From Zerene cesonia (lineage: Eukaryota > Arthropoda > Insecta > Lepidoptera > Pieridae), in the NCBI RefSeq assembly GCF_012273895.1, contig NC_052111.1, positions 6,386,001-6,450,000 on the forward strand: a stretch of 64,000 nucleotides of DNA, written 5' to 3'. The notes beneath the pieces are model-generated. The model was not told the DNA's origin. It ran no database searches and was given only the letters and a program-made list of their open reading frames with translations. Positions 1 through 12,406 of the stretch are shown here, one piece after another; position 1 is the stretch's first letter; each line of letters opens with the position of its first letter. A program made the translations under genes and the position numbers.

Positions 1-2240
1 ATATCAATAAAGCGACACGCGTTCCTTTTCTTATCCTTTACCAGGAGGACGCACACGCGAAGTTTAACACGTTTCCACTGCTTTATTTCTTAATATTATT
101 TCATAATTTTAGGCTTACCTCGGGATATGAATTAAATTTAGATGACGTGTAATGTGTGCAGAGTTTATCATAATTTTGAGTTACCTACTAAATGTTTTTA
201 AATAATTCCTATAAATTAGTAAATATACCAATAGGTCTCATCTTTATTAGTACACACAGATTCATCAGACGTTTTTAACGACTGTTTATTCGGTTAAATA
301 GTAACAATCATTACAATAGATTTTTGAAGTAATGTAATGAACTTACTGAGTTCCATGAGAATACATACTTAATTAACTTTACTCAGTAGGAAAATTGACC
401 TTTTTTCCTTTCAAAGATTGATATTTTAACCCTTCCATCATCTTCTTAAAAACGTCATTCTAAAACCCGTTCCGCATAGAGCCGTGGGCACACAACCGAC
501 AACTCACAATAGGGGTTCGTTACACCTCACTAGATTTACGATGACCAAATCGCAAACCCAGAACAATGCGAGTTGTTATCACAATATGAGTGTATATTAT
601 TTTGTTGCTCACTGCACGTAAATCGCACACCAGGTGTGGGTGGACACGCTTGTATTAAATATTTTTTCACAGACGACGTGTCTGATTGTTTGGTATTACG
701 TTATCTGCAAACTGTGATACAGATGTGTTTGCTTTTATTATTTGGTTGAGCTATTTATTGTTAATTTTGTAGACGAGCATTATCAGCCACACGTTCAAAT
801 AACAATAATAGAAATTGTCAGAATGATTCAATGATAATTATATTTATTAAAAGGGTATGGAATGCAGGAAATTATTTGTTGACTCCTTGTTTTATAGCAT
901 TTAACTAATATGGATACAATTAAATAATCGTAGAATGTTACAATCTTCCGTAGCACGAATTATTCCTTACAAAATTTCATCTCCTCTACATATAATACAT
1001 TGGAAACATATATTTCTTACACGTAAAATAAAATTGAATATAAATACGAATACTGTTATTTTTATGCCCTCTCACCATGTATTTTCTCCATGTTCAAATT
1101 CCATGGACTCATTTGAACTAATTACAATTAAAACAAACTTATAGAATGCAGTATTGTATATTAAATCAAATTGCGTTCGAGCGCTCTTCAATTTGAATAT
1201 AGATGAGAAGTCGATCGCTGCATACATTAATTAAGATCCGAAGGCAAATGCAGTAGACATACCCTTACTGATAGTTAACGTAGTTAGGCGACAGAATTGT
1301 GTTAATATTAATAAGATATTTAATAACTTAAGCCGCGCCTGAGAATGTTTTCAATGCAATAATAGAAATCAATAAATGGATTATAATACTTATAATGTTG
1401 GGTAAAAAATTTTTTACTTTAAATAAACTGGTAGGTGTTTTGTCTCCACAATAACCATTTTATATATTGTTTATCTATTATTCGTATACTATATTTATTC
1501 CAATTCTCATTTCCTTATAAATACCACTTGAATATAACTGCGTAACCAACTAATTTCATCTTGATCTTTTATAAGACAAAACATAAAGCTCATTCGAATC
1601 GTCTCTTAAATGAGTTTTATATCTAAATTAATTCCTTAACCACCATACATTAACAAATACGGGCGTTGTAAAGGATTATGGATGCTGCGATAATTACTTT
1701 AACTGGCCACAAACATAAAACTCATTACCTAGATAATAAATAGATGTCAAAAACTTAAGTGTGAGTGAGTTAACCTCCTCGGTGGCTTAGAAAAGAGGCA
1801 ATTAGTTTAATCACCGCCTGGTGTTATCCAGATAGGAGACTGAACGACTTATTCTGAATTGTAATAGTCATATGATGACGTTCGTTTTGATGAGACTAAA
1901 TTAGCATATTTTATACTAGTTGTTGGAAATAATCTCTTTTATAACAATTAAATTATTAAAACATTAATATACAATATTATCATCTGTAAAGTGGCTATAT
2001 GATATGGATTTTTGCGTAAAATTCAGCTCATGTTGCAAGCTGTATTAAAATAAAAATGCATTTATTAACAGCGTCTGAATACTCAAATCACCAGTCAATT
2101 TGCATTTAATCATTTCAGTATCGATAAGAAGTATTCATTTATGGTTTTAACATAATATCGTTATATCATAGTACAAAACGTGACGACTGTTTTATTTACA
2201 CGCATATAATATTATTGAGATAGCTCTAGATACTATATAA
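1..2240. other. AT-rich stretch without a recognisable gene
   Basis: No open frame longer than about 70 codons and no recognisable protein motif, tRNA or transposon end is seen. The sequence is AT-rich intergenic or intronic DNA at the edge of the first contig. If the neighbouring contig is inverted as proposed, this stretch lies beyond the 3' end of the RYK-type gene. Confidence 0.5.
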
Positions 2241-2532
2241 GCCACTAGTGGTTTAGTGGTTAGGAACTCATACTTAGAGGCGAAAAGTGGGGGGTTCGTG
2301 ACCGAACGAGCGCGCAAAGAACAAATAGATTTTTCAATTTATCTGCACATCATTCACACATCATCATCATCATCACAGTGAAGGAAAACATCGTTAGAAA
2401 ACCGGCATATGGAAGAAGTTCGATGACATATGCCATCTGCCAACCCGCACTTGACCATCGTCATGGATTATGACTTAAACCATCACATAAGGCCCGTGTC
2501 CCAGCAGGTAAATGAGCTGATTATGATGATAA
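2241..2532 (+). mobile_element. tRNA-derived SINE copy
   Basis: The head carries a pol III A-box-like segment (TAGTGGTTAGGAACTC) and a B-box-like segment (GGTTCGTGACC). The body contains the CATCATTCACACATCATC and GTGAAGGAAAACATCGT blocks that I associate with lepidopteran SINEs. The 3' end is a short (TGAT)n-like run (GATTATGATGATAAT). No protein is encoded; such elements depend on a LINE for copying. Family assignment is from memory. The exact 5' edge and target-site duplication are not resolved. Confidence 0.75.
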
Positions 2533-2786
2533 TATTTTAAATAAAACGATGTCATTTTATGAAAAAAAATATTCGAAACCTACTCATCACCAGAATAGTT
2601 CCGCGTGACCTGTTGTTTGTTTAAATACCTCATTTGTCCTGCACTATGTCTTTTATAAATGTTAACTAAACCGCGTCTAAGATTCATTAGAATGTCGTGA
2701 TGGAAAGGGCCAATTTGTTTTCTTTATAAACCGTATATCTGACGTTTTGCCTATTCAAATACTCTGTGTATGTACCTATTAAAAAA

Positions 2787-2990
2787 ACTAGCACTTGGCC
2801 CGTGGCTTTGCCCGCGTGGTCAATAGAAAACAAATATCATGAATAAAAAAAAAATATGCAACCAAAGGTTATAGCCCGCATGATTCTATGGTATTTCCGG
2901 GTAAATAACTATCCTTTGTCCTTATTCCAAAAGTACTAAACGTCACCCAAATCTGCCCAGAAGTTCCTGAGGTGAGTGCGTTATATCGCA
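2787..2990. mobile_element. Helitron-like (Lep1-type) non-autonomous relic
   Basis: Begins with ACTAGCACTTGGCCCGTGGC and continues with the CCCGCG / TTTCCGGGTAAATAACTATCC-like body typical of short repeats very common in butterflies and moths. Read on the other strand the edge becomes GCCACGGG...CTAGT, resembling a Helitron 3' end with a GC-rich subterminal hairpin and CTAG terminus. It encodes nothing. Family naming is from memory and could be wrong; its repetitive nature is more secure because similar edges recur through this window. Confidence 0.45.
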
Positions 2991-5900
2991 TTAGTAATGA
3001 TAATCCAATACACGAAAAGAGATAACCAAATCAAGGATCAATTAATAGCAATTATCTAATAAGCAAAAAGATATTAGTTCCATTAGGTAATATATCATTC
3101 AATGACAGACACAATAAGAATATAGGACAGCAAAAACAAAAGCTCATACTAATATTCGCGTCACGTACTCAGTATTGAGCGGCCTACAGCCGAAATAAAC
3201 GGCTAAACTTGCCAGCCCTACGTTTCGTATCTGGTTAATATTAGATCTAATAATCACTGAGTCTTAGCTCCTTGTTAAGATCCAGCTTAAATACATATGG
3301 TTAAAGTTAGAACTAATTAATGACGAAAATAATTTGAATATATGGCAGTTTTGACGCTGCTGTAACATTATGTGATATAAAAAAATATTTTTTCTTTTGC
3401 AAGCTTAATACCACAGATAATATAATACTAAACCAGCAAATACTATAAAATATTATTCAATATGTATACTTTTATTTCTATAAAAGAAAAGGAACATAAA
3501 ATATGAATTCTCGTCAATAATATCAACTATTTGTATACTTTTTACATTCACATATACAAGCAAAGAACTAACATTCCAAGAAGGTTCAATGAAATGAAAC
3601 CACTGAATATTTGCTTTATAACTTCACTGCGTACACACTTTTCACTCACCCCGATCAAAACATTTCCCGCAACAATTAAAACTCGGCAAATTATAATAAC
3701 ATTATTCCTAACAATTTCTAAGCAAAAGGCGGAGTCGAGACCGCAAATTACATTTAATTTTGAATCTCATCGCGGCCGATAAGAGCCCCTCGTGTTGAAT
3801 TTTCGCTTAATTTTAAACCTACGCTTTCAGATTACTGAGACTACATACACTTCGTCGTACGAACAAAAATAAAATATTTTAAAATAATTTAGAATAAACA
3901 TATTTTAAAATACATATTTCATAATGATTTTACAGGGTTAAATTGATTCATGGTTCCTATATAAAGATTGAATGTCAAGCGAAAACAGGCGAAAGTAGAT
4001 TTCTTTATATATTGTGACAATTACTCGTGTGTGTACAGTTTTGTAATTTTCCTTAACGAAAAATAAATAAACTTTTCACCATTCTCACAATTGATCATGA
4101 ATATAGTCCAATGATCATTATAACAATTTTCATTCATCTATTAACTTAAATATCTATTTTCTAGATCTATATAATATCCACATAAAAAATATGTTTAATA
4201 ATATTTTTCGAATCGATATAAAACTTATCCCCTTATAATAAAGAAAAAAGAATTAAATTAAATTCCGGGGATGCCCCGCAGTGTATATTAGCCCCTCGTA
4301 ATCCGTATCTACCCCAAAACTGTTTACCTTAAAAAATCTAATTGAGTATGATTAACGATGAAAACATTGCCGCAGTCAGCTACTGATTAATTAATATACT
4401 CTGCTTATGTTACGAGCTTATATTTTACGGGCCATAATAAGTGTCTTAGACTCTTCCTTGTATCATTAATTTAGCTTAGGTACGGTAAATGTAAGTAGCT
4501 TGGAAAACGTTTCGTGAAAAATAAATCTGATGTAATACTTATGACAGAAGCTTGTATTGTTATATTAGGGCTTTGTACTTTGATGTCAGCTGACCCTAAT
4601 TCTTACATTTTATCCACAGGCCCTAAAAGATCCTATAATTCCTTAATAAATTGTTGATGAAATCTCACGTTAATGACAAATGAAAAAAAAAAGTTATAAT
4701 CTATTTCAATCTATATTATTTAGTATCTTAACTTCTAAATTTAACCTAATATTTTTAATAAATAAAAAATGGCCTAACAGCAAACTCGCTTAAATAGTTG
4801 GCCAAAAACAATGTCGAATGGAATTTAGTTTTCAAACTCCACGAAATCAATATCCAGCAAATCGAATTTATTGCGATTGATGGTCGAATAGAACTGATTA
4901 CAAAGAAGCATTTAGGCTAACGAGGAGCTGAGCGTCCAAAACAAAATGAAGGCGCGAAGCGTCTGTTCCACTTTGCAGTATTACAAAAGTTGAGAGCAAA
5001 AAACTTCCTATAGATATTGGAGTTCTTTGTCTTATACCTATCTACTAAAGGAGAGTTTCTTTTGACTATTTTCAGCATTTCATTACTCGATGCAGCGGGA
5101 ATACTAACGTTGCACATTTGTAACTTTCATATTTTTAAAAGATTGGAAATATTCGAATGTTAACCGACTTGCAGGTTCAATCTTGCTGTTTCCATAGCTG
5201 CACTCAAATAGAAATACATTCTGTCTAAGGTCTAATATTATTAAAAAATTATAATACAAATCAACACAACAATTTAAATCTATTTACATTTTAATATATG
5301 AATATATAATAACGTGTTTGAGGCTTTCCTTTGCAAAAGAGTAAACATACCCAAGCAAAATATTAACAAAATGGGCCGCCCTTATTGTGTAAAGGGTTTC
5401 CTCAGAAAGGATCGGATGAATGAAAATGAAGTGTCACTCCTTAAGTGGAATAAACACGGCGGGAAAATGGATCGCCTCTTTTGTACTAGATGTATGCTTA
5501 TTTTGCGATATTATATAAAAGAATACCAACGAAATTTGGTAAAATACGAGTCATAAGGAAAAAATATATCGTATTATCCTCAATTTTTTAAAATCCTCAG
5601 TTTTTTGTTCCTAGCCTCAATTTTTGGTTTTCCATTAAGAATACATGCTAGACTTTAGCAAGAAAAAAATGCATTAAAAGCCTCAATAGTCTTTAAAATG
5701 ATTATGCAATTTTAACGTTGAGGGTCCTTATTAGAAATTAATCAAATATTCATATTTGCCACCGAACATTTCCCCTTCAAGCTTTTATTTTACATGTTTT
5801 AGCATTAATACGATGAGGCTTTTACCAATAAAACAGTTCAGTTTAATTTTGGTCCTCTATTTTTCTTAGTTAAAAAAAACACTATTATAATTGTACTGCT

Positions 5901-8157
5901 AACTGGGCGTTACTACGGAATAAGCGAAGTGAAAATAAAATATATTCAAAATTGTGAATAAATTACAGGTAAAGTATCTGTGCTATGACTATCAACTAAA
6001 ATGATTTCACCTAAGATTAGAATTGGCAAGGATCATACTACTAATACATAGTGCTTCTACAAAACCAAGCTTTTTCATTCCTACGACATTTTTTATCTAA
6101 GAGCTATATCGAATTTTTATTTATCTTTATCTACGTTTAAGGGCAATAAATACTAAATAGCTTAATTCATGAAACCATCATACAGATATACATACTATAC
6201 AAGAATAGTCAGATTTTAGACCAATTAATTATTTTCCTATTTAACGATTACTTTAAAACAATCCGAAAGATAATATCATCCGTAATTGAAACTGCATCAG
6301 CAGCTGCGGAGTAAATCTGGAAAAATTGAAGCAAATTGTGTCCGCATAAATTGATTCAAGTGGGTGTGATTGATTACGCGCCGCACCTGATATCTACCTG
6401 CGAACTGCAATCAATCAAAGCTTCGTATCATTACAAATCGGCCATATCCTGGTGGTGTAATAATGATATTTTCTCATACTGGCTGGTGCTATCGTGCTTG
6501 AGCTTCATCTAGCTGTGGTAAGTTTTGTTCTGGCTTTATTAGTCAGTAAAGGGGTATTGTGGTATACTGGGATATAAAAAGACTATTTCAAATTGCATGC
6601 AGCGTAATGCAGAATGAATTTCTTGGTAAATTAAATGAAGACTTAATATAGGTAATGCATAAATAATTGTTCACAAAAAGCACTTAAAAAAAACTTGTGA
6701 TTGCAATTTAAAAATAATTTAGGATCTAAAGCAAGGGAAGAAAGCAAGAGAAGGATCTAGCAACTAAATCGCACAGTATTCTGTATTTTGTTTGTCGTTG
6801 GACGTTCCAATAAATGAAAGAAGTTCTTAATTGGACTGTATTTTTTATGGTTTTATTACTCGATAACTGCGTCCTCCTCTCAACCGATTGACATGAGTCT
6901 ATTTATGTATAATAGCAAATTGTTATTTGGGCCCATTATAGGATCTGGAGTGGCGGTAGTGTGACCTTTGCATCCATCTATGGTTTTCTTTGGTTTTAAA
7001 TGATAGTAAATTTCTTTCTATCCTAAAACTTTAGTGGCGTGCCTCAAAGACATTAATCATGAAACATAAAACACAATTTTATCAAATAAATTCAACGCAC
7101 AGAACACGAAAAGATTTCGTTGTAAATTACAAAAAGTATGGGCATTTGTCCGATATGAGTGAGGTTCACGTGATTCCATTTTCCGCTGTCCTTACTGTTT
7201 TTCTTCGGACTTCATAACTCATCGCTACGAACTTCCATCGAATAAATTCCTTCTTATTCCAATTCAGTTTGGGTTTATTATGTTACAATAAATTTTGGCA
7301 AATTTTCATGTATTTTTCGCGGTAGGAGTTGTTAAATTTATCGTCGGTGATATGAATTTAAGTTTTCCATTGAAGTTCTTACGTAAGTAATTTTGAGTTT
7401 AAATAAGCTTAGGTTATCTTATATTACTATAATTATAAATGTATGTATTTTTGTTTGTTTTTTTTTATTGTTATTAGTGTTATGTTAATGGTGTCATTTT
7501 CTATCATCCATCATCTATTTAACTTTTATCATAGAAAATATTTTTATAGTAGTCATATAATAGTCAGCAAAGAAGCTTAAGGGAGCGTCGTAAGAGTTGA
7601 GTTACTTGATGCCAAGCGCCTACCATGATAATTTACAATTTGCATAGGAGTAAGGCTTAATGAGTCATAATTCCAAAATAATACCAATGCAACCTGGATT
7701 AATTTAAGCTGTAGTAAAATGTAGTAGTCACATAAAATATGTTTGTATACAAAAAGCAATTTTTAACTCGAAATCAAACCGAACAATTATATCCAGAATC
7801 ATGTGAGGATAGATTAAAACTCCAATTGTCCTCGGTTTTACTAAGCTCAAAAGGTATTAGGAAGGCGGTTTAATTCCAAAACATTTGTTTTATTCGGCGT
7901 CGCTGGATCAATCCCCCGGGGTTTGGGTTTTGGATCCGGAGATCCGCAATTCAGATAAAATTGTATTTCTATTTAACTTTTGCTCTAGTGTTGTGTATAA
8001 AGTTGGCTGGAAAATCACTCAATCACTCTTCAAGTACGATTTATGTCCTTATTTATTTATTTATTTATTTATTTCATTCCATACATCTTTGACTTACAGT
8101 ACAAAATATACCAAAACAACAAAGACTTATAATTACTTCAAAGAATGATTAAGAAAT
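2991..8157. other. Gene-free AT-rich stretch up to the first assembly gap
   Basis: No coding exon is recognised. Short open frames at 4917-5117 (minus) and 5314-5556 (plus) have no motif I know and no convincing splice context. A less AT-rich block near 6300-6500 is non-repetitive and could be regulatory, but nothing in it proves this. A (TTTA)n run lies at 8049-8074, just before the gap. Confidence 0.45.
8049..8074. repeat. (TTTA)n microsatellite
   Basis: About six consecutive TTTA units about 80 bases from the contig end. Simple repeats near contig ends are a common reason for assembly breaks. Confidence 0.85.
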
Positions 8158-9157
8158 NNNNNNNNNNNNNNNNNNNNNNNNNNNNNNNNNNNNNNNNNNN
8201 NNNNNNNNNNNNNNNNNNNNNNNNNNNNNNNNNNNNNNNNNNNNNNNNNNNNNNNNNNNNNNNNNNNNNNNNNNNNNNNNNNNNNNNNNNNNNNNNNNNN
8301 NNNNNNNNNNNNNNNNNNNNNNNNNNNNNNNNNNNNNNNNNNNNNNNNNNNNNNNNNNNNNNNNNNNNNNNNNNNNNNNNNNNNNNNNNNNNNNNNNNNN
8401 NNNNNNNNNNNNNNNNNNNNNNNNNNNNNNNNNNNNNNNNNNNNNNNNNNNNNNNNNNNNNNNNNNNNNNNNNNNNNNNNNNNNNNNNNNNNNNNNNNNN
8501 NNNNNNNNNNNNNNNNNNNNNNNNNNNNNNNNNNNNNNNNNNNNNNNNNNNNNNNNNNNNNNNNNNNNNNNNNNNNNNNNNNNNNNNNNNNNNNNNNNNN
8601 NNNNNNNNNNNNNNNNNNNNNNNNNNNNNNNNNNNNNNNNNNNNNNNNNNNNNNNNNNNNNNNNNNNNNNNNNNNNNNNNNNNNNNNNNNNNNNNNNNNN
8701 NNNNNNNNNNNNNNNNNNNNNNNNNNNNNNNNNNNNNNNNNNNNNNNNNNNNNNNNNNNNNNNNNNNNNNNNNNNNNNNNNNNNNNNNNNNNNNNNNNNN
8801 NNNNNNNNNNNNNNNNNNNNNNNNNNNNNNNNNNNNNNNNNNNNNNNNNNNNNNNNNNNNNNNNNNNNNNNNNNNNNNNNNNNNNNNNNNNNNNNNNNNN
8901 NNNNNNNNNNNNNNNNNNNNNNNNNNNNNNNNNNNNNNNNNNNNNNNNNNNNNNNNNNNNNNNNNNNNNNNNNNNNNNNNNNNNNNNNNNNNNNNNNNNN
9001 NNNNNNNNNNNNNNNNNNNNNNNNNNNNNNNNNNNNNNNNNNNNNNNNNNNNNNNNNNNNNNNNNNNNNNNNNNNNNNNNNNNNNNNNNNNNNNNNNNNN
9101 NNNNNNNNNNNNNNNNNNNNNNNNNNNNNNNNNNNNNNNNNNNNNNNNNNNNNNNNN
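8158..9157. other. Assembly gap (1000 N)
   Basis: Exactly 1000 N. All three gaps in the window have this same length, so it is a placeholder and the true distance is unknown. The orientation of the contigs on either side is not guaranteed. Confidence 0.99.
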
Positions 9158-12100
9158 GTTTAATGACATAGAAAAATATTATTTACATACTTGCAATCTG
9201 GGTACTTGCAATGTATATCTTGGCCTAAGATATAGTTTAAGTTATTCAGGACCTCCTACCAAACACAACGGATCTTTGTAAAAATAAAGCATCCGGAAAG
9301 GCATTGACTGGCATGCAATACGACAACGGACCGTCAGATGCCCATAGACATTAAGACGATGTGTTCCGGTATCGGCCAATAAAGCTGTCGCCATTGCGAC
9401 ATGATGCGTCTAAATACGCGTTTTTATGTATTCCCAATGATTTTTACGGGACATTCGTCGCTATTCTTAGCGCGTCGTACAGTTTATGATTATGATTATC
9501 ACATGTGCTTATGGGATGCGGAGTTGTAAAATGTATTTTGTTTACGTGTCGGTTTCCCGTTTCCGTAATTAACTTTGCGATGTTTTCATGCAAATGTAGG
9601 TATATGAATTATTCATCAATAAAGATTTCTTCAGAATAATGAGCATTTGCGAATAAATGTTTATTTTCTCATAAGGTTCTAAAGTAGCCAAGATAATGTG
9701 ATATTATAAATTGTTTGCATAATACATTTTAATCATAGAGAAGCTTTTTAAGGCCAAGTTTACTGCTTCAGTTTCGACATGTTCCTGTCCATTTTGCATT
9801 CAGCTGAAGAACGCCGGATAAAGCCGACGACACTTGGTTTACTTATTGCAAATTCAGCGTTAGTGCAGAATATCTCGCGCATAATGCGCTGAGGTTGAAA
9901 TAATAAACGACATTTTTTGTCCCTCAACCCTCGACGAAGTGAAGTGCATAACTCTGCACACCTTTATTTTCCGTCACCTCTGCACTTTGTTTTATTTTCT
10001 TGCACGCCTCGACCGCATAATTCTACAATAATGCCTTCGGCTTGCCCTAAAATTCCCCGCTACCACGAAGGGTAAGGTTTAACTGAATATCGTCGTCTAT
10101 TGTTCGCTTTCCATTTGTTCCATACAAATTTTTTATTTGTGTGTAATGAATGCTTTATTCGTAGGTGCGACGTTGAATGGACCAGATTTCGCGCGGGCGT
10201 GATTTTTCGCGCGATATCCTAAGTACAATGAGATGGATTATTGAATATTTCTTTGTGCTATACAATAAAATCGATTCTTAAAGCTTCAGCAGGAATATAA
10301 ATAAAGAGCCGGTTAAATTCTATTTATAGCATTGGATCTATATCGGCATTGATGTTAGTTACGGCTATAGTGTTGAATTGGTTTTAGTGTTTTTTGACAA
10401 GGGTTTTCGAGCACAGGTAGCAATGTGATAAGAACTCTTAAAAATTAGTTTATTTAAGCAAAAAGTGGGCGCCGCGAGACGGCAGCGTTTATCTTAAGTT
10501 ATTTGTCAAATCAAGTACCTACCTTGTTTCTTGTTGCCGCCGCATCAAAGGCACCGCACGGTAGCAGACTCGAAACAACTACTGATTATGGGAATGCTTG
10601 AAAACTATTTTCGTCACATCTTGATTACCTAATCAGAATTCTTAGTTTTAGTCAGAAAACGCTTTCTAGGCGCTCATTAAAATCTTAATCTGATTTTGAT
10701 TCGAGGAAACAATTTATTAACTGGTTTGTATCAACAAGTTTCTAGATCTTATCACATTAGTCGTGGAGTTTAATCTTCTAGAATTTTCTTATTAGAATTC
10801 ATATGAAACGAAATAAGCATAATCATTAAATTTCGAAATTCAATAAAATATTGTTAAAATGTGTGCGCGAGCGCAGGCGTCGCGGTCGGATCAATTTGTC
10901 GATGCAGTGTGACATCCGCGCCTGACCACCATTTTGCATACAAACGATCTTATTGCGAGTAATTTATGTTTCTCGTTTACACCTAATTGGCCCTATCGCG
11001 GAACGAATAAACAAACATAACACTAATGGCGTTAAAATTATCATTTTAATCATTTCTACATACGGTTGCTTCATTTGCATATATATACAAAATCCACAAA
11101 CTTGTTTGGATAGGATACATAATTTACGATTATTGTGTTAATAGCACACATAACCGCCGTATGTTTATTATAATAAAATCCTGTATTCGCTCCATATGGT
11201 GCTTTTTAAGCGTCCGTAAAATTAGTAATGTCTTATTGGAAAATGTTTGTATTCCGTGCCCTTTAAAATTCAATCATTCACTCTTTAAAAGTTTTATACA
11301 TAGTAAGATTTGTGACATTTTGTAAGGCGTACACATTATTTTCATTTTCGAATTGATAGGAAGAAATCTATCTAGTTATTTAATATTGTTTGAGAGAAAT
11401 ATGTTACACTATATTTTATGACTTTAGATGGATATAAACAAACAGTTATATATTAATTATGTAAAATTATACTTTGGTAACGAGACACGTCCGTCGTCCG
11501 TGATTTGATCTCGACTCGATATGTTCACAGAATTTAGTTTTAAACGAGGCTTCGTAATAAAAAATTGTATTCAAATATTAGTCAATGCAGTAACTTATTG
11601 TGAGTTCCTCATTATAATCAAACGAGTAGCTACTTTCCTTTAAATATATAACGCATTATACGAACCCAAACATCGTTTTAATCCAAATTTAGTGTAATAC
11701 AACGTATCAAATAGTTTCTAGACATCTTATCTTTACTGAAATTTAACATAATTTATAGCAGCTCGTAAGCACGAGCTAATTTGATAAAGTTCTTAAAAAT
11801 TACCATGTTACTTGGAACTCGGGAGTTTTCTTAGGAAGGAACAGCTTAAACAAAAGTAAGCCGGCTAAACTTTTTTTCATAATGAATTAAAACGGTCGGT
11901 TTTTGGGACTGGTTCCCATGATTTGTGGACAGGTGGCGGCACCGTCGGCGTCTCCAGCCTTTGTAGATGCCGCCACGCGTGCTCTGATCTTAGTTTTTGT
12001 CCGTTATTCTTTGTTATTGATGCGTATTGATTTGTGTGCCGATTGTAATGTTATTCAATACGCGGTTTCGTCTTACTACAGCCTTTTTGTCGTCATAGTT

Positions 12101-12278
12101 AACGCGTTACCGAATCTGTATGTATGGTGAGAGCTCCATTTCTGTAGAATAAAACCTTTTATTGTACGATAAAATAGCTTGTTGTAATTGCTAAAGAGAA
12201 AATATGAAGGACAAATAAAATAAAGAAAAAAGGAGATAAAGATATTTAGTCGATAATGTATATTTTTATTGTCCCCAG
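9158..12278. other. Non-coding DNA 5' of the RYK WIF exon (intron 1 part)
   Basis: No start exon for the RYK-type gene is seen here on the + strand. Several less AT-rich, non-repetitive blocks occur, for example near 9300-9420, 9780-10050, 10160-10220, 10460-10580 and 10860-10930. They do not look like transposons and are candidate regulatory DNA, by composition only. The open frame at 11903-12130 ends well before the exon and has no recognised motif. Confidence 0.4.
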
Positions 12279-12406
12279 GTCTTACAGCAGAGCTGTATTA
12301 TGTTCGAGACGGTCAGATCAATTCCTACGCACTGAATTTCATCGTGCCCGTACCAGCTACGATTGGAGAGTTGCATTTCACGTGGCAAAGTCTTACGAGA
12401 AGACCG
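12279..12406 (+). CDS. drl: RYK-type gene, coding exon 2 (WIF domain)
   Basis: Preceded by a pyrimidine-rich tract and CCCCAG, followed by GTGAGT. The exon starts with two bases (GT) completing a Gly codon, then LTAELYYVRDG, INSYALNF and LHFTWQ, the core of the RYK WIF domain. It needs an upstream exon ending in phase 1 with G. The minus-strand exon at 43610-43700 provides exactly this. It ends in phase 0. Confidence 0.9.

Noticed and set aside
8138..9281. Long open frames on both strands of about 340-380 codons
   Set aside because: They consist almost entirely of N from the assembly gap. The same applies to the frames at 21368-22618 and 45249-46576.
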